Source: Acidimicrobiales bacterium AG-414-N20
GTDB lineage: Bacteria; Actinomycetota; Acidimicrobiia; Acidimicrobiales; MedAcidi-G1
Reading direction: 5' to 3'
DNA length: 64,000 bases
Assembly (NCBI GenBank): GCA_003214465.1
Contig: QCLO01000002.1
Location: 1 to 64,000, forward strand
Shown: positions 26,651-34,904 of the stretch, piece after piece
How the letters are laid out: every line of letters begins with the position of its first letter
How positions within the stretch are numbered: the stretch's first letter is position 1
Position numbers and translations under genes: made by a program
The notes under the pieces: model-generated
The model's input: only the letters and a program-made list of their open reading frames with translations
Databases searched by the model: none
Told to the model about the DNA's origin: nothing

Positions 26651-27476
26651 GGATCTTGAGCGTAACCTCTCTAGCGTGAACACACTAAAAAAATTTCAAC
26701 TTGATAATAAAGCCGCAGTTGTTACAGGCTCCGGACAAGGTATTGGTCGCGGTATTGCTCTGGCGTTAGCTGATGTTGGAGCAAATCTAGTAATAAATGC
26801 CCGAAGAGAAGGCGATGTCTCTGAAACAGCCCAAATGGTTCGTGATCTAGGTAGCGAAGCAATTGAAATAGTCGGGGATATCAGAGAAATAGGGTCTGAA
26901 GCTATAGCTGATGCTTGTGTTGATGCTTTTGGAAGTCTCGACATTTGGGTAAATAACGTAGGTGGTACTGATGAAAAACGTAATCGCACTCTCCTTGACA
27001 CTCCAGATGAGATCTTTTCAAGCCAACTTGATTTAAATCTGACTACTGCATTTCAGGGAACAAAAGCTGCAGCTAATCGAATGCCTGAAGGAGGATGCAT
27101 TATAAATATTTCTTCAGGTGCCGGTATGAGAGGATCTGCCTTTACTGGCCCTTATGCAGCTGCAAAAGCTGGGATGCTGAATATGACTGAAACATTTGCT
27201 CTAGAACTGGCGGATAGAGACATTCGAGTTAACGCTGTTTCACCGGGGCCAGTAATTACTGAGGCCTATCAAGAAATGGTGGATGTGAACGAAGAAAAAG
27301 CGAGACAAATCGCTGCATCAATACCTCTCGGTCGCTTGGGTTCTCCCGATGACATTGCTACTGCAGTAGTTTTTTTATCCTCAGATGCATCATCATGGAT
27401 AACAGGGCAAAATATATTGGTTTCAGGCGGTAGAACGCATCGAACTGTGCAATATCAGGACAAAAAATCATCTTAA
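26649..27476 (+). CDS. Short-chain dehydrogenase/reductase (SDR)
   Basis: Classical SDR, 275 aa from the ATG at 26649. TGSGQGIG at 26-33, NNVG at 102-105 (V for A), S155, Y169 and K173 (YAAAK), C-terminal ITGQNILVSGG. R52-R53 suggest NADP. A GTG at 26676 (giving MNTLKKFQL) is an alternative start and would free a short gap between the two divergent genes. A still longer open frame upstream is a shadow of the opposite gene. It is followed after 29 bases by the epoxide-hydrolase-like gene and then a HAD phosphatase gene. Confidence 0.8.
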   Translation: MDLERNLSSVNTLKKFQLDNKAAVVTGSGQGIGRGIALALADVGANLVINARREGDVSETAQMVRDLGSEAIEIVGDIREIGSEAIADACVDAFGSLDIWVNNVGGTDEKRNRTLLDTPDEIFSSQLDLNLTTAFQGTKAAANRMPEGGCIINISSGAGMRGSAFTGPYAAAKAGMLNMTETFALELADRDIRVNAVSPGPVITEAYQEMVDVNEEKARQIAASIPLGRLGSPDDIATAVVFLSSDASSWITGQNILVSGGRTHRTVQYQDKKSS

Positions 27477-27505
27477 AACTAATCGTTAAAAAATAGGAGA
27501 AAAAA

Positions 27506-27874
27506 ATGACACCTTTAGAAACTGTAGAAGCATTTATATCGTCACTTGAAAAAAAGGATGTCGATTCTGCTATCGCTCTGCTTCATGAAGATTGTGAATA
27601 TGACAATGTCCCCATGGGGAAAGTTTTCGGATCAAATGCTGTTAAGGAAATGTTAGGTCCCATGATTGAAAATTGTTCGAATGTTGATTGGCCTACACAC
27701 CGTTCATCTAGTACTGGTAATTTGGTTTTTAATGAACGTTTAGACAGGTTTGAAATGGGTGGTAACTGGATTGAGATTCCAGTTTGTGGAGTATGGGAAG
27801 TTGTAGATGGCAAAATTACGCTTTGGCGAGATTATTTTGATCTTGCAACTTATAGAGATCAACTTCCCAAGTGA
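27506..27874 (+). CDS. Limonene-1,2-epoxide hydrolase-like (SnoaL-fold) protein
   Basis: A 122-residue cone-shaped alpha+beta protein. The LEH catalytic R-x-D pair is seen as R78 and D80 in NERLDRF, and the third acid is D109 or D112 in WRDYFD. In limonene epoxide hydrolase an Asp-Arg-Asp triad activates water to open an epoxide. Together with adjacent P450 and SDR genes this suggests epoxidation, hydrolysis and oxidation of an alkene (inference). Clear ribosome-binding site (taggaga). The stop overlaps the GTG start of the next gene by 4 bases. A plain SnoaL-like isomerase is the alternative. Confidence 0.8.
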   Translation: MTPLETVEAFISSLEKKDVDSAIALLHEDCEYDNVPMGKVFGSNAVKEMLGPMIENCSNVDWPTHRSSSTGNLVFNERLDRFEMGGNWIEIPVCGVWEVVDGKITLWRDYFDLATYRDQLPK

Positions 27875-28677
27875 ACGATAGGGAATCTGATAGACCTCAA
27901 CTTGTAGCAATTGACGTAGATGGAACGCTTGCTAGATCTGATGGTTCTCTCTCTAAAAAAACTTGTGAAACAATAGCAAAAGTAAGATCAGAAAATATAA
28001 AGATAGTCATTGCTACTGGAAGGCCTTTAATAGTCGCATTTGATTGTGTAGAAAAATTAGGTGGAGTTGATTTTGTTGTCTGCTCTAATGGGGCGATGAC
28101 AGTTGAGTTGCCAAGTGAAGAAATACTTGAAGATATCTACCTCCCCCTTGAATTACCTGAGAGTCTTGTTAAAAGTCTTCGTGCGAAGATACCTGGTGTC
28201 GCTTTTGCTTTTGAATTTCAACGTGGAGTTAAAGCACAGTATGGTTTCGCTGAACGTTTACCATCTGGGGTTCCGATTGGAGAACCTGTAGATGATGTAC
28301 TGGATCTAGATCCTAGACCTGTTAGGAAAATTCTTACTTGGCATGATGACTATGAACTTTCCACTTTTGGGCAAATGATCATCGAAGCGGTTGGAAATAA
28401 TGTAGAAATTTCTAGCTCAGGTTTAGATTTTTTTGAATTTGGAACAATTGGTGTCAATAAAGCAACCGCACTTGAAAAACTTACCAAGCAATTAAAAATT
28501 GATTCTGAAAAAACTTGGGCTTTCGGAGATGAACAAAATGATATTGAAATGCTTGAATGGGCCGGCCGTGGCTATGCGATGTCAAATGCTGAACCCTCAG
28601 TGAAAAAAGCAGCAGATTTTATTGCTCCCTCTAATGATGAAGATGGGGTTTCTGTAACACTTGAGAGTATTTTTTAG
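27871..28677 (+). CDS. HAD-superfamily hydrolase, Cof type
   Basis: Sugar-phosphate-type phosphatase, 268 aa. Motif I is DVDGTLARSDG with the nucleophile Asp, motif II is in IVIATGRP, the C2-type cap spans roughly residues 85-190, and motifs III-IV are K in GVNKATALEKL and FGDEQNDIEML. Start GTG overlaps the previous stop (GTGA). Cof-type enzymes dephosphorylate phosphosugars, flavin or PLP precursors. The substrate here cannot be told. The gene ends just before a strong hairpin terminator. Confidence 0.85.
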   Translation: MNDRESDRPQLVAIDVDGTLARSDGSLSKKTCETIAKVRSENIKIVIATGRPLIVAFDCVEKLGGVDFVVCSNGAMTVELPSEEILEDIYLPLELPESLVKSLRAKIPGVAFAFEFQRGVKAQYGFAERLPSGVPIGEPVDDVLDLDPRPVRKILTWHDDYELSTFGQMIIEAVGNNVEISSSGLDFFEFGTIGVNKATALEKLTKQLKIDSEKTWAFGDEQNDIEMLEWAGRGYAMSNAEPSVKKAADFIAPSNDEDGVSVTLESIF

Positions 28678-28697
28678 AATACATTTTCAATAACGCG

Positions 28698-28728
28698 AAA
28701 CAGCCCGGCCTTAACGGCCGGGCTGTTT
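28698..28728. terminator. Bidirectional intrinsic terminator
   Basis: Perfect 13-bp stem (aaacagcccggcc and its complement at 28716-28728) with a 5-base loop ttaac. The arms are flanked by A-rich and T-rich ends, so it can act on both strands. It lies between the convergent HAD gene and the binding-protein gene that ends the pyrimidine operon, and is the only strong terminator I saw. Confidence 0.9.
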
Positions 28729-28748
28729 AACTTTGTTAAGTAATTAAA

Positions 28749-29873
28749 CTATTCGCCGCCCTCGTTAAGAGTCACGCTCTTTGGTTGCCAACCGCTTCCA
28801 AAGGTTTGAATACCCTTACCATTCAAAATGTCTAAGGCAGCCTCAACGTAATCGTTTGTGTAAGCACCTGAATCAGGAGCTGCTTGAAGATCACCAGAAG
28901 ATGTAGCTACATCGACTGTTTGTGCCCAAGCGTCAGAATTAATCATTCCTGCACCATCTGGTGATGGCCAAATAAGATTATTAATCTCGTTCATCTGCCA
29001 TGCTTGATGCGATGTCCCTAATGCTGAACCGTTATCTAGTACTGCATTTACACAGTCGTCAGCGTTGTCGCGACAATGCGCCCAACCTTCAAGAGATCCA
29101 GCTACAAACCTAGTAGTGATATCCCTATAAGCCGGATCTGATGCTAGACGCTCACCGCTAGCCCAGATTGCATCTTGAAGCATTGCTGTTCCAACATCAT
29201 TCCAATCAATTATTGCAAGATCTGATGCTTCGTAAAGACGACCAGTTGCTGGGTTCTTGGCTTCGAGAACTTGAGCATACTCGTTGTAGATCATTGCTTG
29301 AGCTGCATCTATTTCTCTATTCAACAAAGCCATCATGTCGAAGCTTTGCCCCACCATTTCATAGGATCCATCTTCAACACCAGCGTCTCTAAGGCCTGCG
29401 ACAAGTTCAAACTCATTGCCCCAGCCCCAGTTACCAACTTTTTTGCCTCTTAGATTTGCTGGGTCAGTTCCAATCCCCGCATCAGCCCAAGAAACTTGAA
29501 GTGTTCCTGATCTTTGGAATACTTGGGCAACGTTAACAATGTCTGCTCCTTGTTCACGTGAAACAAGTGCCTTTGGTACCCAAGAGATAGCAAAATCAAC
29601 TGCTCCGGAAGCCAACTGTTGTTGTGGAACAATATCTACTCCACCTTCAAGGATTGTCACATCCAAGCAATAGTCGTTATATAGGCCTCTATCAACCGCA
29701 GCGAAATAGCCAGCAAATTGAGCTTGCGTGACCCACTGGAGTTGAAGGCTGACTGAGTCCACTGAGTCACAATCACCCGAACCCACAGCAGCTTCATCCG
29801 AGCCACACGCTGTAGCAAGAAGTGACACCGCTGCTACCAACGCCACCACTCCTTTAGTAAAACGTTTATTCAT
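28749..29873 (-). CDS. ABC transporter substrate-binding lipoprotein, NMT1/THI5 type
   Basis: A 374-residue lipoprotein: signal peptide with lipobox LLATAC (C23), then a periplasmic-binding type II fold starting SVSLQLQWVTQAQFAGYFAAVDRGLY, the classic opening of the NMT1/THI5-like family that binds pyrimidines (hydroxymethylpyrimidine), riboflavin precursors, sulfonates or taurine. Its place at the end of a pyrimidine-degradation operon argues for a nucleobase or dihydropyrimidine ligand (inference). Ribosome-binding site gagga is 8-9 bases upstream. It is the last gene before the terminator. Confidence 0.85.
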   Translation of the reverse strand: MNKRFTKGVVALVAAVSLLATACGSDEAAVGSGDCDSVDSVSLQLQWVTQAQFAGYFAAVDRGLYNDYCLDVTILEGGVDIVPQQQLASGAVDFAISWVPKALVSREQGADIVNVAQVFQRSGTLQVSWADAGIGTDPANLRGKKVGNWGWGNEFELVAGLRDAGVEDGSYEMVGQSFDMMALLNREIDAAQAMIYNEYAQVLEAKNPATGRLYEASDLAIIDWNDVGTAMLQDAIWASGERLASDPAYRDITTRFVAGSLEGWAHCRDNADDCVNAVLDNGSALGTSHQAWQMNEINNLIWPSPDGAGMINSDAWAQTVDVATSSGDLQAAPDSGAYTNDYVEAALDILNGKGIQTFGSGWQPKSVTLNEGGE

Positions 29874-29897
29874 TCTTTATTTCCTCCCCCTCCCGGG

Positions 29898-30677
29898 TTA
29901 GTTATCTTTGATATCCCCTGAAATACGCCAAGGCATACTTAATCTCTCAGTAACGAGAGCACTACCAAACAACAATAGCCCCAATCCAGAGGCCATTGCT
30001 ATGGCGGCCCACGCTACATCATATTTAGCAAATCCTGCACTAGATGTGATGACATTGCCAATACGGTCTTGAGGTCCACCAAAATATTCTGCAACAATTG
30101 CGGCAATTACTGATAAAGGGGCTGCTAACCGAAGCGAATTGGCGAAAAATGGCAATGCATTAGGTATTCTGACTTCGCGTAGAATAGTCCAATCCCCCGA
30201 AGCGTAAGAATGCATTAACTCAATTTCATTAGGGTGAACCTCGTTAAGGCCTTTTGCTGTATTTATAAAAACAGGAAAGAAAACAACTGCAATTACTACA
30301 GCCTGATTGCTAAAAGTCCCAGTGAGACCGAACCAAACATTAAAAATAGGAGCCAGTGCAACAATGGGAGTTGCATTTATTGCGATTGCAAAGGGAGTTA
30401 ACCCATCATTTAAGACTTTAAAGCGATTAGTTATCAAGGCCAGTAAAACACCTAACAAAATTCCGATTAATAAACCACTTATTGCAATTTTTCCAGTTTC
30501 CCAGGTGGCATGTCTTAAAACTCCCCATTCTTCGATTAACCGTGCCCAAATCGATGAAGGTTTCGGCAACAAAAATTCTTTTATTTCAAAAACTGTGACC
30601 GCCCCTTCCCATAGGGCCAAACCGGTAATACCCACGAGAACCGGGGGTAAAACAGCAGTTAGTCTGTTATTTTTCAT
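29898..30677 (-). CDS. ABC transporter permease, SsuC/ThiX-like (1)
   Basis: Binding-protein-dependent permease, 259 aa with about six membrane helices and an EAA-type loop (ELMHSYASGDWTILREVRIPNA) that docks on the ATPase. A TTG one codon upstream lengthens the frame, but the ATG at 30675-30677 is used. It overlaps the stop of the ATPase gene by 1 base (TGATG). It pairs with a second, different permease gene at 31468, so the channel is probably a heterodimer. Confidence 0.85.
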   Translation of the reverse strand: MKNNRLTAVLPPVLVGITGLALWEGAVTVFEIKEFLLPKPSSIWARLIEEWGVLRHATWETGKIAISGLLIGILLGVLLALITNRFKVLNDGLTPFAIAINATPIVALAPIFNVWFGLTGTFSNQAVVIAVVFFPVFINTAKGLNEVHPNEIELMHSYASGDWTILREVRIPNALPFFANSLRLAAPLSVIAAIVAEYFGGPQDRIGNVITSSAGFAKYDVAWAAIAMASGLGLLLFGSALVTERLSMPWRISGDIKDN

Positions 30678-31471
30678 CAACCGGCCTCTACCGCTCGAAG
30701 TGCTTCACGAACTTCAGTTGTAGCTTTAAAAAATTCAGGATCTTCTCGGGTTTCATCAGTACGATCACCCAAATCAACTGTTATCTCGGAATGAATCCTT
30801 CCCGGTCTTGGGGAGAGAACAACTACTTTTGATGAAAGAAATGCTGCTTCTGGTATTGAGTGCGTAACGAATACAACGGTAGTTCCTGTTTCACGCCAAA
30901 TTCTTAGTAGCTCCACCTGCATGTGTTCTCGAGTCATTTCATCTAGGGCACCAAAAGGTTCATCCATTAGCAGCAAGCGCGGTTCAAACGACAGGGCCCG
31001 AGCTATCGAAACGCGTTGTTGCATACCGCCCGACAATTGTCTTGGATAATGATCTTTGAACTCTTCCAATCTAACTAGTTCTAACATTTCTCTAGAACGC
31101 TTCCGCCGGTCAACTTTGGACCACCCCTTAAGCTCAAGTGGTAGTTCAATATTCGCCGAAACGTCCCGCCAGTCAAAAAGGCCAGAGTGCTGAAAGACCA
31201 TGCCATAATCTTGATCTAATCTTGCTTCGTTGGCTGTCTTTCCAAAAACTTCTACTTCTCCTGCTGTTGGAGTAAGTAAATCTGCAATTAATCTCAAAAG
31301 GGTCGACTTGCCACAACCTGAAGGACCGATAAGTGAAATGAAATCACCTTCTTTTATGTCCAGGTCAATTCCTAATAAAGCTTGAACTTCATTATCGCTG
31401 TCTGGATTGAATACCTTGTCAGCTGCTCTAATTGAGACAGCTTCTTCTAAGGTTCCACTGTTTTCTCTCAC
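30677..31471 (-). CDS. ABC transporter ATP-binding protein
   Basis: Cytoplasmic ATPase of the nitrate/sulfonate/taurine/pyrimidine importer class, 264 aa. Walker A GPSGCGKSTL near residues 49-58, signature LSGGMQQR, Walker B LLLMDEPFGALDE, and the switch histidine in VFVTHSIPEA. Start GTG overlaps the stop of the second permease gene (GTGA). It energises the two permeases and the NMT1-type lipoprotein of the same operon. Confidence 0.95.
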   Translation of the reverse strand: MRENSGTLEEAVSIRAADKVFNPDSDNEVQALLGIDLDIKEGDFISLIGPSGCGKSTLLRLIADLLTPTAGEVEVFGKTANEARLDQDYGMVFQHSGLFDWRDVSANIELPLELKGWSKVDRRKRSREMLELVRLEEFKDHYPRQLSGGMQQRVSIARALSFEPRLLLMDEPFGALDEMTREHMQVELLRIWRETGTTVVFVTHSIPEAAFLSSKVVVLSPRPGRIHSEITVDLGDRTDETREDPEFFKATTEVREALRAVEAG

Positions 31472-32340
31472 TTGAGAACCTCTCTTCCTCTCTTAATAAA
31501 AAACCATTCCGCAGCGTTGACAAGTCCAAAAACGAATAGACCTAATAAGGAAGCTGCTATTACAGAGCTATAAAGTCTTTCTGGCCACACTGCATATCTT
31601 TGTGCAAAGTCCAAGATGGCTCTTCCCAAGCCGGTTTTGGTGCCTATAGAGATTTCGCCGACAATTGAACCGACAACACTTAATGTGGCTGCAAGTTTAA
31701 ACGCTGGAAAAAGAAAAGGTCTAGCGGCCGGTAGTCGAAGTTTAATAAGAGTTGACGACCATGATGCAGCATAAGAACGCATTAGTTCAACGTCACTACT
31801 GTCGGGTGATTGAAGACCTCTCAAGCCACTCACTGCAACTGGGAAAAAAGTCAAATAAGTTGCAATAAGCGATATACCAACCATGTCAGGGTAACCCTGG
31901 AGGCGAGCCCAAGTAACAACTATTGGCGCTAATGCTATTAACGGAACAGTCTGAGAAACATTTATCCAAGGCAAAAACCCTCTTTCTGCAAACCTCCATC
32001 TCAGCATAAAAATCGCAAGCATCAGCCCTACGATCACTCCGAGAGAAAACCCAATCGCTGCTTCTAAGAAAGTAAACGCTGCTTTTTTGGCGAGGTAAAC
32101 AGTCATGGGTAACGTTTCACGACCAGCACGGATTTCATCAGTTAACTCATTAAAAATGTCGCTTGCGTGAGGCATTGTTAAATCATCGGTTGAAACTGGC
32201 AAACCAAATTGCGTACCAGGCCATTGATCTTCAGTCTGTTGACCCATCCATTTATACCCCTCCCACAAAAGTACAAATAGAACGAGAGTGAGTAGCACTG
32301 TAAAAGCTGTTCTAAGAGCCTTTCTTTTAGTCACACTCAC
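31468..32340 (-). CDS. ABC transporter permease, SsuC/ThiX-like (2)
   Basis: A 290-residue permease with an N-terminal membrane helix (TVLLTLVLFVLLWEGYKWM) and five or so further helices. The EAA loop reads VELMRSYAASWSSTLIKLRL. It is distinct from the first permease. The start is a GTG; a second GTG two codons later sits better behind GAGAGG, so the start is uncertain by two residues. It follows the LLM gene by 30 bases. Confidence 0.85.
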   Translation of the reverse strand: MSVTKRKALRTAFTVLLTLVLFVLLWEGYKWMGQQTEDQWPGTQFGLPVSTDDLTMPHASDIFNELTDEIRAGRETLPMTVYLAKKAAFTFLEAAIGFSLGVIVGLMLAIFMLRWRFAERGFLPWINVSQTVPLIALAPIVVTWARLQGYPDMVGISLIATYLTFFPVAVSGLRGLQSPDSSDVELMRSYAASWSSTLIKLRLPAARPFLFPAFKLAATLSVVGSIVGEISIGTKTGLGRAILDFAQRYAVWPERLYSSVIAASLLGLFVFGLVNAAEWFFIKRGREVLK

Positions 32341-32370
32341 CTCTCGAAACTTTTTAACAACGTCAAATTT

Positions 32371-33372
32371 TCACTTATTGAAAACCGGGATAATACTCTG
32401 ACCATAGACTTCCAACGTCTCATCTTGCTGATCATGCATCAAATAAATCGCAAATTGATCTACTCCCAAGGCCCTCAATTCAGAAAGTTTCTCAATGTGA
32501 GATGAAACGTCACCAAGAATACAAAACCGATCAATGATTTCATCTGGGACAAAATCAGTATGAGTATTGCCAGCCCTTCCGTGCTCAGAGTAGTCATAGC
32601 CTTCTCTAGCTTTTATATATTCAGTCAGAGCTTCGGGAACTAAAGACCCATCTGAACCGTACCGTTTAACTAGATCTGCTACATGGTTTCCTACCATCCC
32701 ACCAAACCACCTGACTTGATCTCTCTGATGAGGTAGGTCATCTCCCACATACGCAGGAGCAACTACACAAATGGTTAATTCATCAGGGTTGCGGCCAGCT
32801 TCCTCTGCAGATTGTCTAACAGCCTTAATTGTCCATTCAGCAATTTGTGGATCGGCTAATTGAAGAACAAATCCATCACATACCCGACCGCACAAAGCGA
32901 GAGCTTTAGGTCCATAAGCTGCCATCCAAACCGGCAAAGAACCACTACTTCTCCAAGGAAATGACTGTGTTGTGTCGTTGTACTCGACTTCCCCACCTTC
33001 TGCAAGCGTTTTAATTACTCCAATTGACTCTTCAAGTGTCGCTAAATTGCAAGGAGGGTAGCCAATTACTCTCATAGCGGAATCACCTCTACCGATTCCA
33101 CAAACTGTTCGTTCTCCATACATGTCATTTAAAGTTGCAAACAAAGAAGCTAAAACCGTCCAGTCACGCGTACCAGGATTTGTAACCATTGGTCCGACTT
33201 TCATCGTTTTAGTAGAAGCAAGCATCGCACTAAAAATTACAAAAGGTTCTTGCCATAAAACATGACTATCAAACGTGTACCCGTAAGAGAATCCCAATTG
33301 TTCAGCTCTAGTTGTTAGATCAATGACTCTCGATGCTGGTGGATCTGTCTGAAGAACAACACCAAAATCCAT
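32371..33372 (-). CDS. LLM-class flavin/F420-dependent oxidoreductase
   Basis: Luciferase-like TIM-barrel oxidoreductase, 333 aa: DFGVVLQTDPPASRVIDL at the N-terminus, FDSHVLWQEPFVI, TNPGTRDWTVLASLFATL and CGIGRGDSAMR. It resembles what I recall as the CPS_4043-type subfamily found beside hydantoinase genes. The operon lacks dihydropyrimidine dehydrogenase, so this enzyme is a candidate for a redox step on the pyrimidine ring, either reduction or a monooxygenation. This is inference. Whether FMN or F420 is used is undecided. Confidence 0.85.
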   Translation of the reverse strand: MDFGVVLQTDPPASRVIDLTTRAEQLGFSYGYTFDSHVLWQEPFVIFSAMLASTKTMKVGPMVTNPGTRDWTVLASLFATLNDMYGERTVCGIGRGDSAMRVIGYPPCNLATLEESIGVIKTLAEGGEVEYNDTTQSFPWRSSGSLPVWMAAYGPKALALCGRVCDGFVLQLADPQIAEWTIKAVRQSAEEAGRNPDELTICVVAPAYVGDDLPHQRDQVRWFGGMVGNHVADLVKRYGSDGSLVPEALTEYIKAREGYDYSEHGRAGNTHTDFVPDEIIDRFCILGDVSSHIEKLSELRALGVDQFAIYLMHDQQDETLEVYGQSIIPVFNK

Positions 33373-33392
33373 TATTATCTCCTTTATTGATT

Positions 33393-34880
33393 TCAGTTGT
33401 TTTGCGGGAAACCTAGATCTACCTGACTGGTCGTTGGATCAGGCCATCTACTGGTAATCACTTTTGGCCTCGTAAAGAAATTTAAACCCTCAGGTCCGTA
33501 CATGGTTGTATCCCCAAAAAGAGAATTGTTCCATCCCCCAAAAGAGTGATAGCCCACTGGAACGGGTATAGGAACATTTATTCCTACCATCCCTGCATCA
33601 GCATCTTGCTGGAATTGACGTGCTGTGCCGCCATCTCGAGTAAAAATTGCAGCACCATTTCCATAAGGATTGTTTGCAATCATTTCCACTGCTTGGTTGT
33701 AATTATCGACTCTTACAACGGAAAGAACGGGTCCAAAAATTTCATCCTTGTAAACACTCATGTCAGTTTTTACATGGTCTAAAAGTGACACTCCAATAAA
33801 GAATCCATTACTTTCAAAATTCTGCTCACGTCCATCTACGACAAGACGCGCCCCTTCGCTATCTCCTGCTTCTATATAACCAGCAACTTTGTCCCGATGT
33901 TCTCTGGTTATCAATGGTCCCATTTCTGAATCTGTGTTTTCCCCTGGACCAATTACCAACTTTTCCATCCTTAACTTGATGGCATCAACTAATGGGTCTG
34001 CTATATCTCCAATTGCAACTACAACTGAAATAGCCATGCACCTTTCACCTGCTGAACCATAAGCGGCTGAGACTGCAGCATCCGCTGCAAGATCCAAATC
34101 AGCGTCGGGTAAAACCAACATATGGTTTTTTGCTCCGCCGAGAGCCTGAATCCGCTTTCCCGTGGAAGTACCTGTTGAATAAACGTACTTGGCTATTGGA
34201 GTAGATCCCACGAAACTAACGGCAGCAATATCTGGGTGTTCCAATAATCTGTCAACTGCAGTTTTATCACCATTGACCAAATTAACTACGCCTGGTGGAA
34301 ATCCGGCTTCTTGTATCAATTCAATTAAAAATCTCGGAGCGGAAGGATCTCTTTCAGAAGGTTTCAAAACGAAAGTATTTCCACATGCAACTGCATTAGG
34401 AATCATCCACAATGGCACCATCGCTGGAAAATTAAAAGGGGTTATACCAGCACATACACCAAGAGGTTGCCTTACTGTATAAACGTCAACTCCTGTTGAT
34501 GCATGTTCGCTGTAAGTGCCTTTTAAGGAATCTGCAAATCCACAGGCGAACTCAATATTCTCTATACCTCTAGCAACCTCTCCTCTTGCATCATCAGCCA
34601 CTTTCCCATGCTCTTGTGTCAATCGTGAGGCAATCTCCATTTCATTTTCAATAACTAAATTTCTAAAATTATGTAAAAGTTTTACTCGTCTAGCAATAGA
34701 AACATTTCCCCATTCTTGAAAAGCATTTTTAGACGATTCAACTGCAAGATCGACTTCTGCAACTGAAGCAAGATCCACTTCTCCTGTCTGCTCCCCTGTA
34801 GCAGGGTTATAAACAGGTCCTACATTTCCTGAAGTAGATTCAACACTTTGTGCATCGATTAAATGTGTGATTTTGCGCAT
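33393..34880 (-). CDS. mmsA: (Methyl)malonate-semialdehyde dehydrogenase, CoA-acylating
   Basis: Aldehyde dehydrogenase superfamily, 495 aa. Catalytic C281 in AGERCMAIS; the general-base position reads LGGAKNHMLVLPDA with Asn in place of Glu, the hallmark of CoA-dependent MMSDH. In this operon it should convert malonate semialdehyde, made from beta-alanine, to acetyl-CoA with loss of CO2. Other roles in valine or inositol breakdown are possible. ATG start; neighbours are 20-24 bases apart on the same strand. Confidence 0.9.
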   Translation of the reverse strand: MRKITHLIDAQSVESTSGNVGPVYNPATGEQTGEVDLASVAEVDLAVESSKNAFQEWGNVSIARRVKLLHNFRNLVIENEMEIASRLTQEHGKVADDARGEVARGIENIEFACGFADSLKGTYSEHASTGVDVYTVRQPLGVCAGITPFNFPAMVPLWMIPNAVACGNTFVLKPSERDPSAPRFLIELIQEAGFPPGVVNLVNGDKTAVDRLLEHPDIAAVSFVGSTPIAKYVYSTGTSTGKRIQALGGAKNHMLVLPDADLDLAADAAVSAAYGSAGERCMAISVVVAIGDIADPLVDAIKLRMEKLVIGPGENTDSEMGPLITREHRDKVAGYIEAGDSEGARLVVDGREQNFESNGFFIGVSLLDHVKTDMSVYKDEIFGPVLSVVRVDNYNQAVEMIANNPYGNGAAIFTRDGGTARQFQQDADAGMVGINVPIPVPVGYHSFGGWNNSLFGDTTMYGPEGLNFFTRPKVITSRWPDPTTSQVDLGFPQNN

Positions 34881-34904
34881 GTATTCCTCAATTACTTTTA
34901 GTAA

